In this document: one piece after another, positions 47,026 to 56,264 of the stretch
Layout: every line of letters begins with the position of its first letter
How positions within the stretch are numbered: the stretch's first letter is position 1
Origin: Phymatolithon calcareum
Lineage: Eukaryota; Rhodophyta; Florideophyceae; Hapalidiales
Reading direction: 5' to 3'
DNA length: 64,000 bases
Assembly (NCBI GenBank): GCA_977006965.1
Contig: OZ345368.1
Span: 2,108,001-2,172,000, forward strand
Notes under the pieces: model-generated
Seen by the model: the letters and a program-made list of their open reading frames with translations, nothing else
Databases searched by the model: none
What the model was told of the DNA's origin: nothing
Made by a program: the position numbers and the translations under genes

Positions 47026-49608
47026 TGTCTAGTTTACTAACCACCTCAATTGAGGATAAATCCCTCAATTGAGGGGCTTTTTGAAAGCTCAAAAAAGTAT
47101 GTAGAAAGAATGCGAAACAGAAAGTTCGCGCCAACTTTGGGAAGGCGGGCTTGTGTTCTGCCTGAGGAGTACCCAAACTACGGCCTTAAATGGGCGTCGT
47201 TCGGCGGTAGGAACGAAATTACAATTTTCAGTTAGAAGAAGCGGACCTGCCATGTCACGAGAAAAAGACCCGCGCCGAGTGGTCGGCGCGTCCGTACACA
47301 CTAAGGCAACATCAGTGACCAGTCTCGCAGAGTGTTGCAGGCTCTATGGAGCCTTTTCCAAGTCAAAAAAGGTGAACGGCACAGTTCTGGAGGTACTATT
47401 GAATGAAATCAATGGTCGCGCAAGCACATCGCTTCGCGTGAAATGGGTCCTAGTTCAGAAACCGACTCAGAAAACTAAGATTAAGACACTCAAGATTGTT
47501 AACATCAAGGCAGAAAAGGTTGACGAAGGTTCTCCGTCCTCTCGAATGCTTGTATCAAGTCCCAGCACGCAGAACCCTGCACCACAAAATCCGGCTTACA
47601 GTACTCGTGGTCGTCCGTCTTCTTCGCCAAATGCCAGTTTATTGTCCCCAGTCGCAACCACAAGCTCTCCAAAACGGCACACAAGCTTCGATACAACCCT
47701 CAGAAGCTATGGACGCCCTATACCAGGCACTCTCGCCTACGCCATGCAAGGCTCTTTTGACCAGGTGTCGGAAGAGGAAGTACATGTCATCACACCCGAC
47801 CGCGAACCCAACGTTATTGCTCATGGGGTGCCATGGTACGAGCGACAAGTTTTATGCCCGATTGGGGGACGAATTCCACGTCAGTTCTGGACAGTTCGCA
47901 CTCCACATGGAGATTTTATATCGGAAAATGGTGGTATTGGGCATCACACGCCCTCTGATTGCTTTATGACCATGTTTCCGCAAGGTCACCTTCGAAAAAT
48001 AGCAGCATGGACGTCCGCGAAGCTGAAACGAATCGCGCAAAAAGAGAATACGGTCACAGAGCTGATTAAGTTTTTCGGAATCCTCGTCCTCATGACAAGA
48101 TTTGAGTTCGGCGCTAAGAGAGATCTATGGCAGACTACCAGGCAGAACAAATACATTCCGGCTCCTTGTTTTTCAAGCACTGGGATGTCAAGAGACAGGT
48201 TCACCGCATACCTTCGGTGCGTTACATTCAGCATACAACCTAGTGAAAGAGGCAGCATGTCTTCTGTGCAGTACCGCTGGGCGCTCGTTCAAGATTTTGT
48301 CGATGCCATAAACGAGCACCGAAAGCGCAATGTGTCGCCGTCGGACCTCATTTGCGTTGATGAGTCCATATCTCGCTGGTATGGCAACGGAGGTCATTGG
48401 CTTGATGTCGGACTACCTCAGTACATTGCGATTAACCGTAAGCCGGAGAACGGTTGCGAGATACAGAACTCTGCATGTGGAAGAAGTGGGATAATGCTGC
48501 GTCTCGTGCTCGTTACAACCGCAGAAGACGAGAAGAAAAAGAATTTCGAAGGCGAAATGGCCCAAGGTACAGCAGTTTTACGCCGTCTTGTTGCCGCATA
48601 CTCTGGCAAAAGGCGCATTGTCTGCGCGGATTCTTTCTTTGCGAGTGTTTTATCTGCACAGATGCTTCTTCGTTTGGGCCTAAAATTCGTTGGAGTCATC
48701 AAAACGGCGACTAAGAAGTATCCCATGGACTACCTATCAAGAATTGGGATTTCAGAAAGAGGTCAATGTGTTTCTCTCGTTCGAAAATCCTTGAACGGTG
48801 AGCCGTTAATGATGGCGGCTCTTTGGGTTGACCGGGATCTCTGCTATTTTATTTCGACTACCTCTACGACACTGGAAGGCAAACCGCACAATCGTGTGCG
48901 TTGGCGTCAGCTTGAAGAAGGACCGTCTCGTGTTGAGCTGTCCGTGCCCCAGCCCGAGGTATGCGAGACGTATTACCCTGCGTGTGCGCAAATCGACAAG
49001 CACAATCGGTGCCGCCAAGAGAGTTTGGATCTTGAGAAGAAAGTCAACACCCTGGACTGGTCGTTCCGCGTTAACACATCTCTTTTGGCGATTTGTGTGG
49101 TTGACAGCTGGCTTTTATTCTCCGGTGCGCATGCAGAGTATCAGGATCAAATGACGCAACGAAGGTATTATGAAGTGCTGCCGGAGCAACTCATGGATAA
49201 CTCGTTCGATTCGCGTAATACTCGTCGCCGCTCAACCACTCCTGAACGTAGTTTTGTCTCCGGGAGAGGTGTTGGAACCCAATTAACCCCCACGAGAAAG
49301 AAAAGGAAGACTGCGGATGGCATGATGACTAATTTTGCTTCGCAAAAGAACTGCAGGGTCTGCAAAGTCAAGAAGACATCGCTGGTGTGCTCGTCATGTA
49401 ACAGGCTAGATGGTGCCGCAATATTCATTTGCGGCACGTCTACTGGCAGGAATTGCTTCGCGAAGCATGTGGAATATATCCATGAGCTTGACGCTTTTGA
49501 TGTGCCCGATAGTGAGTAGCTTTCATGAGCAAAAATTAAATGATTTTCGTTACCTCAATTGAGGGAAAAGTGCCCCTCAATTGAGGAAAAATTTCAGTAA
49601 ACTAGACA
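47026..49608 (+). mobile_element. piggyBac-type transposon 2 (complete)
   Basis: The 2,583-bp element has inverted ends TGTCTAGTTTACT (47026-47038; complement 49596-49608) and two CCTCAATTGAGG-type palindromes inside each end (47043-47075; 49553-49586). It is flanked on both sides by CTAG (47022-47025 and 49609-49612). It contains one long transposase ORF. CTAG instead of TTAA is unusual for this superfamily. Confidence 0.9.
47153..49519 (+). CDS. piggyBac-like transposase (DDE_Tnp_1_7/PGBD type)
   Basis: This is an intact 788-codon frame. The likely start is Met34 (47252, MSREKDPRRVVG), because element 1 shares sequence from that point. It has a basic/Ser-rich N-terminal third, then the RNase H-like DDD core: D403 (ICVDESISRWYG), D493 (RIVCADSFFASV) and D615 (AQIDKHNRCRQE), numbered from 47153. 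It ends in a C-terminal Cys-rich cross-brace domain (CRVCKVKKTSLVCSSC ... CGTSTGRNCFAKH), which in piggyBac binds the inverted ends. The protein would cut and paste elements with matching ends. All hallmark residues are present and the ends are intact, so it could be active or recently active. The upstream 230 bp with AATTGAGG palindromes probably hold the promoter and transposase-binding sites. Confidence 0.93.
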   Translation: MFCLRSTQTTALNGRRSAVGTKLQFSVRRSGPAMSREKDPRRVVGASVHTKATSVTSLAECCRLYGAFSKSKKVNGTVLEVLLNEINGRASTSLRVKWVLVQKPTQKTKIKTLKIVNIKAEKVDEGSPSSRMLVSSPSTQNPAPQNPAYSTRGRPSSSPNASLLSPVATTSSPKRHTSFDTTLRSYGRPIPGTLAYAMQGSFDQVSEEEVHVITPDREPNVIAHGVPWYERQVLCPIGGRIPRQFWTVRTPHGDFISENGGIGHHTPSDCFMTMFPQGHLRKIAAWTSAKLKRIAQKENTVTELIKFFGILVLMTRFEFGAKRDLWQTTRQNKYIPAPCFSSTGMSRDRFTAYLRCVTFSIQPSERGSMSSVQYRWALVQDFVDAINEHRKRNVSPSDLICVDESISRWYGNGGHWLDVGLPQYIAINRKPENGCEIQNSACGRSGIMLRLVLVTTAEDEKKKNFEGEMAQGTAVLRRLVAAYSGKRRIVCADSFFASVLSAQMLLRLGLKFVGVIKTATKKYPMDYLSRIGISERGQCVSLVRKSLNGEPLMMAALWVDRDLCYFISTTSTTLEGKPHNRVRWRQLEEGPSRVELSVPQPEVCETYYPACAQIDKHNRCRQESLDLEKKVNTLDWSFRVNTSLLAICVVDSWLLFSGAHAEYQDQMTQRRYYEVLPEQLMDNSFDSRNTRRRSTTPERSFVSGRGVGTQLTPTRKKRKTADGMMTNFASQKNCRVCKVKKTSLVCSSCNRLDGAAIFICGTSTGRNCFAKHVEYIHELDAFDVPDSE

Positions 49609-49612
49609 CTAG

Positions 49613-51183
49613 AGGATCATACATCATACAGAGCAGCATTGAATGCACCGGACGCTGTGCAATGGATTGAGGCCGCGCATTCAAAGATGTCAGCAATTGA
49701 GGTTAACGGACCACGGGCTACTGCGGGCCTTCCTCCGGGTAGGAAGCTAATGTTTAAGGCAAGTTCGGCCAGGATAGAGAAGTGGCGATGCACAAGGTGC
49801 GGATCGCTGCCCACGTATACAAGCAGTGTTTGGGAATTCATTTTTATGAAACGCATGCACCACTTGTGGACTACGAGGTGGCGCTGCTCTTGTTGGGATA
49901 CTACTTGTGGCTCGGAGCGCGAAGCGACCTGATGGACTTTACATATGCTTTCCTGAACTGAGACATTGAGGAAGACATCTATCTATCGCTGCCGGAGCCG
50001 TTCGACGGTAGGTCGAATGTCTACATGCTGCACAAAAGCATTTAGGGCCTATGGCAGGCACCACGTAATTGGTACGAAACACTCGTCGACGCACAGAAGG
50101 AGATTGGCTTCGAACCGTTTGGATCGGCGGACTGCGTCTTCACCCTGGACAAATATCACAAGAAAGTTGTAGTGTTGGTATACTTATACGACTTAATAGT
50201 CGTCAGTCTAAGCTCAGATGCAGTGGAGAAGACAAAGGACAGTCTGGGCAAGAAATTAAAGGCAAAGGACTTAGGGCAGCTCTCGTATTTCCTCGGGGTT
50301 AAGTTCGATCGTCTGGATGGCGGTACATTGATGCTACTGACGCAGAGCGCTTACATTGAGCGTGCACTGGAGCTCTATGGAATGGAAGCTGCGAGAACGG
50401 TGGCGACACCGATGGACCCTGGTGTAATTGCATCTCGCATTGTGGGACCTAAAGATGAGCAGGAGCGTCGCGAAATGGCTGCCGTCCCATACCGTGAGCT
50501 TTGGGAGCACTGTTTTACCTTGCTAAACGCACTCGTCCAGACATCGCTTACGCTGTTGGAGTGCTCTGCTGGTTTGTGGATGACCCAGCACGCGACCACT
50601 GGACGGCTGCGAAGCGCGTGCTACGCTACCTTGCCAGAACGATGAATACAGGCTCTGTTATCGGGAATATTTCCGGAATGGGCAGCAATGCGTTGGAACT
50701 CGAGGCGTACTGCGATGACGACTGGGCAGGTAACACTGCACGCCACCGCTCAACGACTGGCTTTGTTCTTCTACTGAACGGTGGGCCGATTCTATGGAGT
50801 TCACTCAAGCAGCGCTGCTTTGCTCTTTCTTCAACAGAGGCCGAATACTGTCGCAATGTTTGCGCGCTGTGGTGCGCCTTTGGGCCGTCCTGACTGTGCT
50901 TGGGGTGAAGCTTCAGCCGACAACGATGCACGAGGACAATCAAGGATGTCTGTCGTTGGTGCTCAATGACGGAAAACGAACGAAGCACATCGAGGTACAG
51001 TACCACTACTCACGCTCTATCGAGGAGCGCGGTGACGTTGTTTTGAAATACTGTCCGACGGAGAAGATGGCGGCAGACATCTTAACGAAACCCCTTGGTG
51101 CGCAGAAATTTGAACTTCTGGTTGCTCAATTGATGTCGGTCGTAGATGATGATGAGAACCGCAAAGCCGAGAAGGAGTGTTGA
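49613..51183 (+). pseudogene. Copia reverse transcriptase and RNase H (3' part of split element)
   Basis: This resumes the Copia polyprotein right of the piggyBac pair (EDHTSYRAALNAPDAVQWIE). RT continues in shifted frames: FYETHAPLVDYEVALLLLGY, LMDFTYAFLN followed by a stop, a second stop before GLWQAPRNWYETLVDAQKE, VLVYLYDLIVV (degenerate YVDD), and DLGQLSYFLGVKF. RNase H is at 50501-51183 (EAYCDDDWAGNTARHRSTTG; ALSSTEAEY; HEDNQGCLSL; ADILTKPLGAQKFELL), with a frameshift near 50860. The stop at 51181-51183 overlaps the start of the 3' LTR. It is dead through at least two stops and several frameshifts. Confidence 0.88.
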
Positions 51184-51432
51184 CAGTCGTGCGACATCTT
51201 CGGTCTCATGACCCGGGCAAATAGCCCTACGTCGAGTCGAGGCAGAGGAACTTAGAATTATTGCTTGTGCTATTTGATTGATTGATTTGAGTCAACGGAT
51301 GACAAGTTGAGCAACGGCAGGTCGGTGCTCCGAAATGAGACGGTCGTTGTACTGTATGTTTGATCTCTGCGTTTGTCTGGTGCGCTCCAAGCGCCTTCCA
51401 TGAGGCTACAGGTTCCAATCAACGGCATTATA
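51178..51432 (+). repeat. 3' LTR of split Copia element
   Basis: It starts TGTTGACAGTCGTGCG after a purine-rich tract (GAGAAGGAG, a polypurine tract candidate) and ends near GGCATTATA. It pairs with the 5' LTR at 36501-36758. Confidence 0.82.
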
Positions 51433-52849
51433 GTTCGGGCAGAACATATAGACCGCCTACGCAACGGATCCATGTCGGAGGCTGCTTTGACTGATTGAGC
51501 CGGTGAGTAGTGACAAAGACGATGCCGTTGAAAGTGATCTGCAAATTATGAAGGAGTGACAGATTGATTAGAAGATTGAAAAAGCACCGTCCAAGAAGGA
51601 ACTCAAGGAAGAGCGGTAGAGAGAAGAAGATATTCAAGGAGAATCAATGCCTTGGTGACGGCAAAGACCCACTTGGATCTGAATCTAAAAGGAAGCTCTC
51701 AGAGGAATCTATATTCGTAACGGTTCACGGGAACGTTTCCGCGGAATCCGTCACTTCTGGAACGACGAAGCAAGCTTCTCGAGCCAATATCGACAAGAGA
51801 AGAATAGAGAAAGGTATCTAGAACCATTAGTATCATCCTGAACCATACAGAAGAAGGAGTAAGACTGCGAGCAGACTAAAAAGAGGAGCAATTAAGGTGC
51901 TATTTAACCTCCAGCAAGGTACCTAGCCACCTTTATAATAAACCTCAATCTGCAAGCGCGGTGAGCACAAACTTCCAATGCGCAAGGTACTTCGCCGCAC
52001 TTATCGCACAGATATCTGATGGAAATCGAGGCTCGACCACTGCGAAAAATGCCTCCGTCCAACTCATAGACACAGACGAGTTAGTGCAACTTCCATTTTC
52101 GTTTAGCCTTCTCATGAGATAGGTGCTACGTATTGAGCTCTACGATTGTTGAAACCCATAGCATATGGCAGTGAGACTATTAAACTTACTGCTCAGTGAA
52201 ACTTAGAGCAGGCGTTACATCACAGACACGACGGACGCGAATAGCGCGGGCCCACGGAGGATGCAGTCATGGCAAGTGGAGGTAAAATTAAATAGTGAAT
52301 TATTCAGAGCGTTTAGACAGAGGTGAAAAGAAGCGTGATTGCTTGCCCGCCACCAGCTTGATCGCGAGAAGGTAAAGTAAGGCGAAAGAAGACTGCCTGC
52401 AATGAGCATCGCGGAGCGCTGAAGATAATAACAGTCTAGCGACTTCATCTAGCTCCAGTGCCCCAAAGCACACAGCCTACAATGTAGCCTTAGTGAAGCG
52501 GAAAAGTAAATTTTTATTTAAAAAAATAAATTTACTATTTGTAAGAATGTAATGTCTGAACTGCGGGAGAGATCAGAGCGTTCCATCTTAAGGAGTTGTG
52601 GACTTCGCGCCCGCATATGTGCAAGAAGTCCAGAGCGGGTACCCTGCACGTGGAGTCGGTGTCGTGCAGGTCCCATTTACTGTTGATGAATGTTGTCTCC
52701 TTGTTGAGAGAAGTGAGATGTGGAGATGAGAGCAGTATATAAATCGGAGAGAGATTGTGGCGGATGCGAGTGGAAGCGAGTATGAAAGATACGAGCGTTA
52801 ATGGCCAGACACGGCACATTCTTACGTATTCTAGATTAAATCTAACTTT
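51433..52849. other. No recognised gene
   Basis: I found no feature beyond short frames (51564-51821 plus; 52215-52448 and 52535-52876 minus) without motifs. An AT palindrome (GTAAATTTTTATTTAAAAAA and its complement) lies at about 52507-52534. Confidence 0.4.
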
Positions 52850-52929
52850 TGAACAGTTACCGACGCATCTGCTCACGCTTGGAGTAACTTTCGAGTGCCA
52901 AGATATTTGGCTTGATTCTTTCAGGTGAG

Positions 52930-53312
52930 CATTTTCTTATAGACGGTGTTTCAGTTACCAGGAGTGCTACATATAAGAGACAGAAACACTCGTCTGAGGT
53001 GCCTAAGAGTGATATTCAACAGACCCCGCTGTGAAAAAATCAAATTTAGCAGCATACTTTGGAACCGGTTCGTTGATTGAGCACGCAGTGCTCCAACGAG
53101 CACTGCGATCCACAGAAATGGACCAAGAGACAGAGTATGAATCCAAAAGATTCACTCGGGCCTCGCGGGAAGAGAAATTCGAATTTTCAGATTTTAGGAG
53201 AATAGAGTGTGACCGCGACGGAAGAGTGAGAAGCGGCCCTGTTACTCAAATTGAGTTGCTGTGAGTTTTTAAAAGAAAACATTGCATATCTCCTGTTCCA
53301 TGGTACAGTGGT
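52930..53312 (+). mobile_element. T1 LINE 3'-end copy inside copy B
   Basis: A divergent T1 copy. Plus-strand peptide SNLAAYFGTGSLIEHAVLQR, then ALRSTEMDQETEYESKRFTR, is followed by CGGCCCTGTTACTCAAATTG and AGTTTTTAAAAGAAAACATT. It also shares the 5' block (GAGGTGCCTAAGAGTGATAT) with the T1 insertion in LINE-B. Its limits were inferred from the absence of this sequence in copy A; no clear duplication was found. Confidence 0.65.
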
Positions 53313-54258
53313 CTATAAAAACCCACCGCTGGTCCCGTGGGGCCTCGAATGGGAAATTAGTCCATGTCTATGTGTCAAACGGGGCGGGTCAGATTTGAAG
53401 AGAGTGATTGCTCTGCTGTGTAGGGATGTGGGTTTTCGATACCATGGTACATGGCCAGGAGCTCAGGCTCCATATAAACATGGGCAAGGAGTTGGAAAAA
53501 AGTCAAGTATTTCAATTCTGCTGCCACACGTTGGATTTAACCGCCCACTAACCAATTCCGAAGTGATTACCTGGCGTCTGTGGATTGGATAGTGCACTCA
53601 GTCAAACCACGAGCGTTACTGGTGACCGCTACTGTCTATATGGCGAACCACCTTACTTGACGCTATTTTTGTCCATTGAGAAGCGATTTAAAGTCCAAAA
53701 ATCCTATTAAATGGACCAAAATAACCTTAGAGTACAGGAAACTATTATCGGCTCATTCTACGTTGCTGCAGAGAGAAAAAATGAAAATCTTGTTCATTGA
53801 TAAGACTGCACTGCAACGGATTTAAAAATAAACGTTACGATTATTTTGGACTGTATAATTCAGCCGAAGCAAAAGCTGCACTCGCCGACCTTTCGCTTAC
53901 CTTTATCGCAGCAGCCTCGGCAACGGCTGGCAAGACGTCAGAGCTTCAGCTCCATTCACGACACCGCAGAGTCATATTTAAAGCGCCCCTTCCACTCCGC
54001 ATCTTTGATCAAGCAGATAATTAATGGCTGGAAAGCACTCATGTCCATACAGTTTTGTAAGTACGACAAAAAAGGCGTTCGATCCCTCTTGTCCTCATTC
54101 ATATTCGTCTAACTTTAGAAGTCAGACTCTCATCCTTTTTGTGGAGCGACTGTGGAAATGAAGAGCGAACCGTATCCGTTTGCATTTCAAATATTCATGT
54201 CACCCTGGTCAGCTATCCTTCCTACAAGCGTCGTCTAATCCACACTATAAGCGATTTT

Positions 54259-54321
54259 GAAACGTGACATATGAATTATAATAATTATAATATAATTATT
54301 ATAATTCATATGTGACGTTTC
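54259..54321. repeat. 63-bp near-perfect palindrome
   Basis: GAAACGTGACATATGAATTA followed by an AT-only core and the complement; only one base pair breaks symmetry. A shorter, imperfect version occurs in copy A at about 13437-13475, so it is part of the repeat. Confidence 0.85.
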
Positions 54322-54449
54322 AATATGATTTATTCATATGTCACTTTTCAAGATTGCACTCAGTGGTGATTCTGAGTTCCTGATTGGTGGACTGAAAGCA
54401 CTAAGAGACAAGGTCGTGCATAACATGCCCACACGGTTTTATATAGATG

Positions 54450-55800
54450 CACCTTATGTGGTTCTTTCTTTCTTTTATTGCGGAAAGATCGCTCACACGG
54501 AGGGTGAGCGCCAGAAGTTGTTCTGCAACATCTTCCTATTGTTCAAAAATTTTAGTATCGCTAAGGGTCGTCCTCTACGGTTTTTGTCCCAACTCGAACA
54601 ATAAACTTACGTCTGGAGACAGAACGTCCTCTACAACGAAAAATCAGGTGTTCTGTAGTTTCTTTGCAACCAGAATTCCAGGCCTTGCACACTAGATCGT
54701 ACGAAATTATGTCCCTGTTACATCCGTGCCTAAAGACGGCCAACATAGGGATGCACTGCACTCCACAATCAGTTGGTGTAGGATCACCTCTGCTCGTCTA
54801 TGTGATTTGGGTAGCTCATCGGGCAATGCAGGAATGGCGACAGACTCGGTTTTAGCGGATGTTTTAATTATTGATTTCGCTGCTTCAAGTGTGAGAGGAA
54901 CCTTCTGATGGTTGAACATGTTTGTTTCGGAAATACCTATTCTTGCTAATTCGTCCGCAGCATCATTTCGTGGAATTCTGTAGCGACTTCGAATCCAAAT
55001 GCATTCAATGAAAATCTCTCTTGACATCAATTGTTCCATAAGACCCCAAAGTTGCCGAATCATTTCCCCTTACCTCCGTGCATGTCCGTTAAAAGCTTCG
55101 TTGCAGCTCCTGTTGTCGGTGAAGCATCTTATCGTGCTTCCAGGTGTAACGGTGAGCTTCAAAGCTTCTTGAAACGCATGAGCTGCAGCAAAGACCTCCG
55201 CGTCGAACGAAGATCCAACAGCTCCGGTGGTCATCGCCAGTTCCTTCACCGTTTCGTTTCCACGCATCTGGAAGACCCCCGCACCCCCGACATTAACAGG
55301 GACGGTCCTGTACACGAATTCGGAGGGTATTTCGCCAACGCTGCCGTCGGTCCATATTTCCAAGTCCGCTGCCCGTATCTCGTCCCGCTCGAGCCTCGAT
55401 TGAGCTGGTCGCGCTCCAACGCATTCTATCTTCATCCAAGATTAGTCCTGAAATTGAATATGAATGTAAGCGACTCACTAGAGCACTTGTTGGGAGAGAA
55501 ATACGAATCAAGGATATACTGAACAGTCAAACTACGTGAGCTTAGAAAATGGTGCGAAAGCGGCCCTGTTACTCTTCAAGAGTGGCCTTGGGAGCTTTTA
55601 AAATAAATCAACACATATCCCCCCGCTCGAGCCTCTACGACTAGTTTCTTTTCCGCGTCGCCATCCTTTGCTGAGATTGGGGTCGTGAATCTGATGAGTC
55701 TATTTTGCAAGAGGTTCTTTCCAATTGGGTGCTAGAATCCATCTCGCGGAAGCGCCAAAATAACTTTGCCAGCCAGCCGTTGGGTGCTGGTCAAACATCA
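54450..55800 (-). pseudogene. LINE ORF2 3' part with RNase H domain, copy 2 (interrupted)
   Basis: This is a minus-strand copy of the element at 15430-16822. RNase H pieces: EIWTDGSVGEIPSEFV, SSFDAEVFAAAHAFQEALKL (normal Glu), RCFTDNRSC; then HRRAEVILHQLI and the C-terminal zinc-knuckle-like CKAWNSGCKETTEHLIFRC (54561-54761). It lacks the 84-codon insertion of copy 1. A T1 insertion interrupts it at 55398-55621, and the more upstream part continues at 55636-55800. It is broken by frameshifts (for example near 55065). Confidence 0.82.
55398..55621 (+). mobile_element. T1 LINE 3'-end insertion (224 bp) in RNase H copy 2
   Basis: It is flanked by CCCGCTCGAGCCTC at 55384-55397 and 55622-55635. 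It encodes the T1 C-terminal peptide QRILSSSKISPEIEYECKRL, then TRALVGREIRIKDIL, stop near 55538. It ends with GGGAGCTTTTAAAATAAATC and AACACATATCC. It is oriented opposite to its host LINE. Confidence 0.92.
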
Positions 55801-56183
55801 GGATCGCGTTTGACTTTTAGGTGTCGCCACCCGTGGGTTCATGGCGTCTGTGACAGGGTTATCCGGCGGCATCCGTAACGCTTTTTCCAGTACCATTGTA
55901 GGATGCCTCTCGCTGAAATTGTTCGATCCGATTGCCCATTTCAGGAAGATCTGCTCCCCCTCCTCGCAGCATGGACCTTTGGACCTCTCGCCGTTGCGAA
56001 CAAATTTACTCATATTTCAAGCTTCAACTCGTTGCATGTGCGTCATGCAGTATAAAAACCGAAATTCCAGGACGAGTTGGACACTCTGGTTATATATACA
56101 AGACCATATAAACGACTCTTCAGGATAGGTGGAAGGTAATATCATAAAGCAGGCCACAAAAGAAGCCTCCAACCAGTTCTCAC
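55801..56183. other. Upstream flank of the BCS1-like gene
   Basis: There is no recognised gene. TATAAAA-type strings occur at 56049-56055 and again at 56192-56198; the second lies about 70 nt before the preferred BCS1 start and is the better core-promoter candidate. Confidence 0.4.
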
Positions 56184-56264
56184 GTGCAGAAGTATAAAAA
56201 GATCCGCACTAGAGTAGAGATCTACGCAAACGGCAGAGGTAGCAAGCGCCTTCAGCCCTGTGCA

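Larger units (their letters stand above)
52850..54420 (-). repeat. Dispersed repeat, copy B (partner at 12206-13526)
   Basis: It is collinear with copy A, with the T3-like end at 52845-52905 and an AAACGTGACATATGAATTAT palindrome at 54259-54321. It contains the empty sites for A's insertions at 12490 (near 53553), 13221 (near 54205) and 13539 (near 54400). It carries its own T1 segment at about 52930-53312. Minus-strand peptide similarity to A is local (KVSERSASAAF). Confidence 0.75.

Noticed and set aside
47026-49608. TTAA as target site of the piggyBac elements
   Set aside because: No TTAA flanks either end. CTAG does, and the surrounding Copia frame joins correctly with CTAG.
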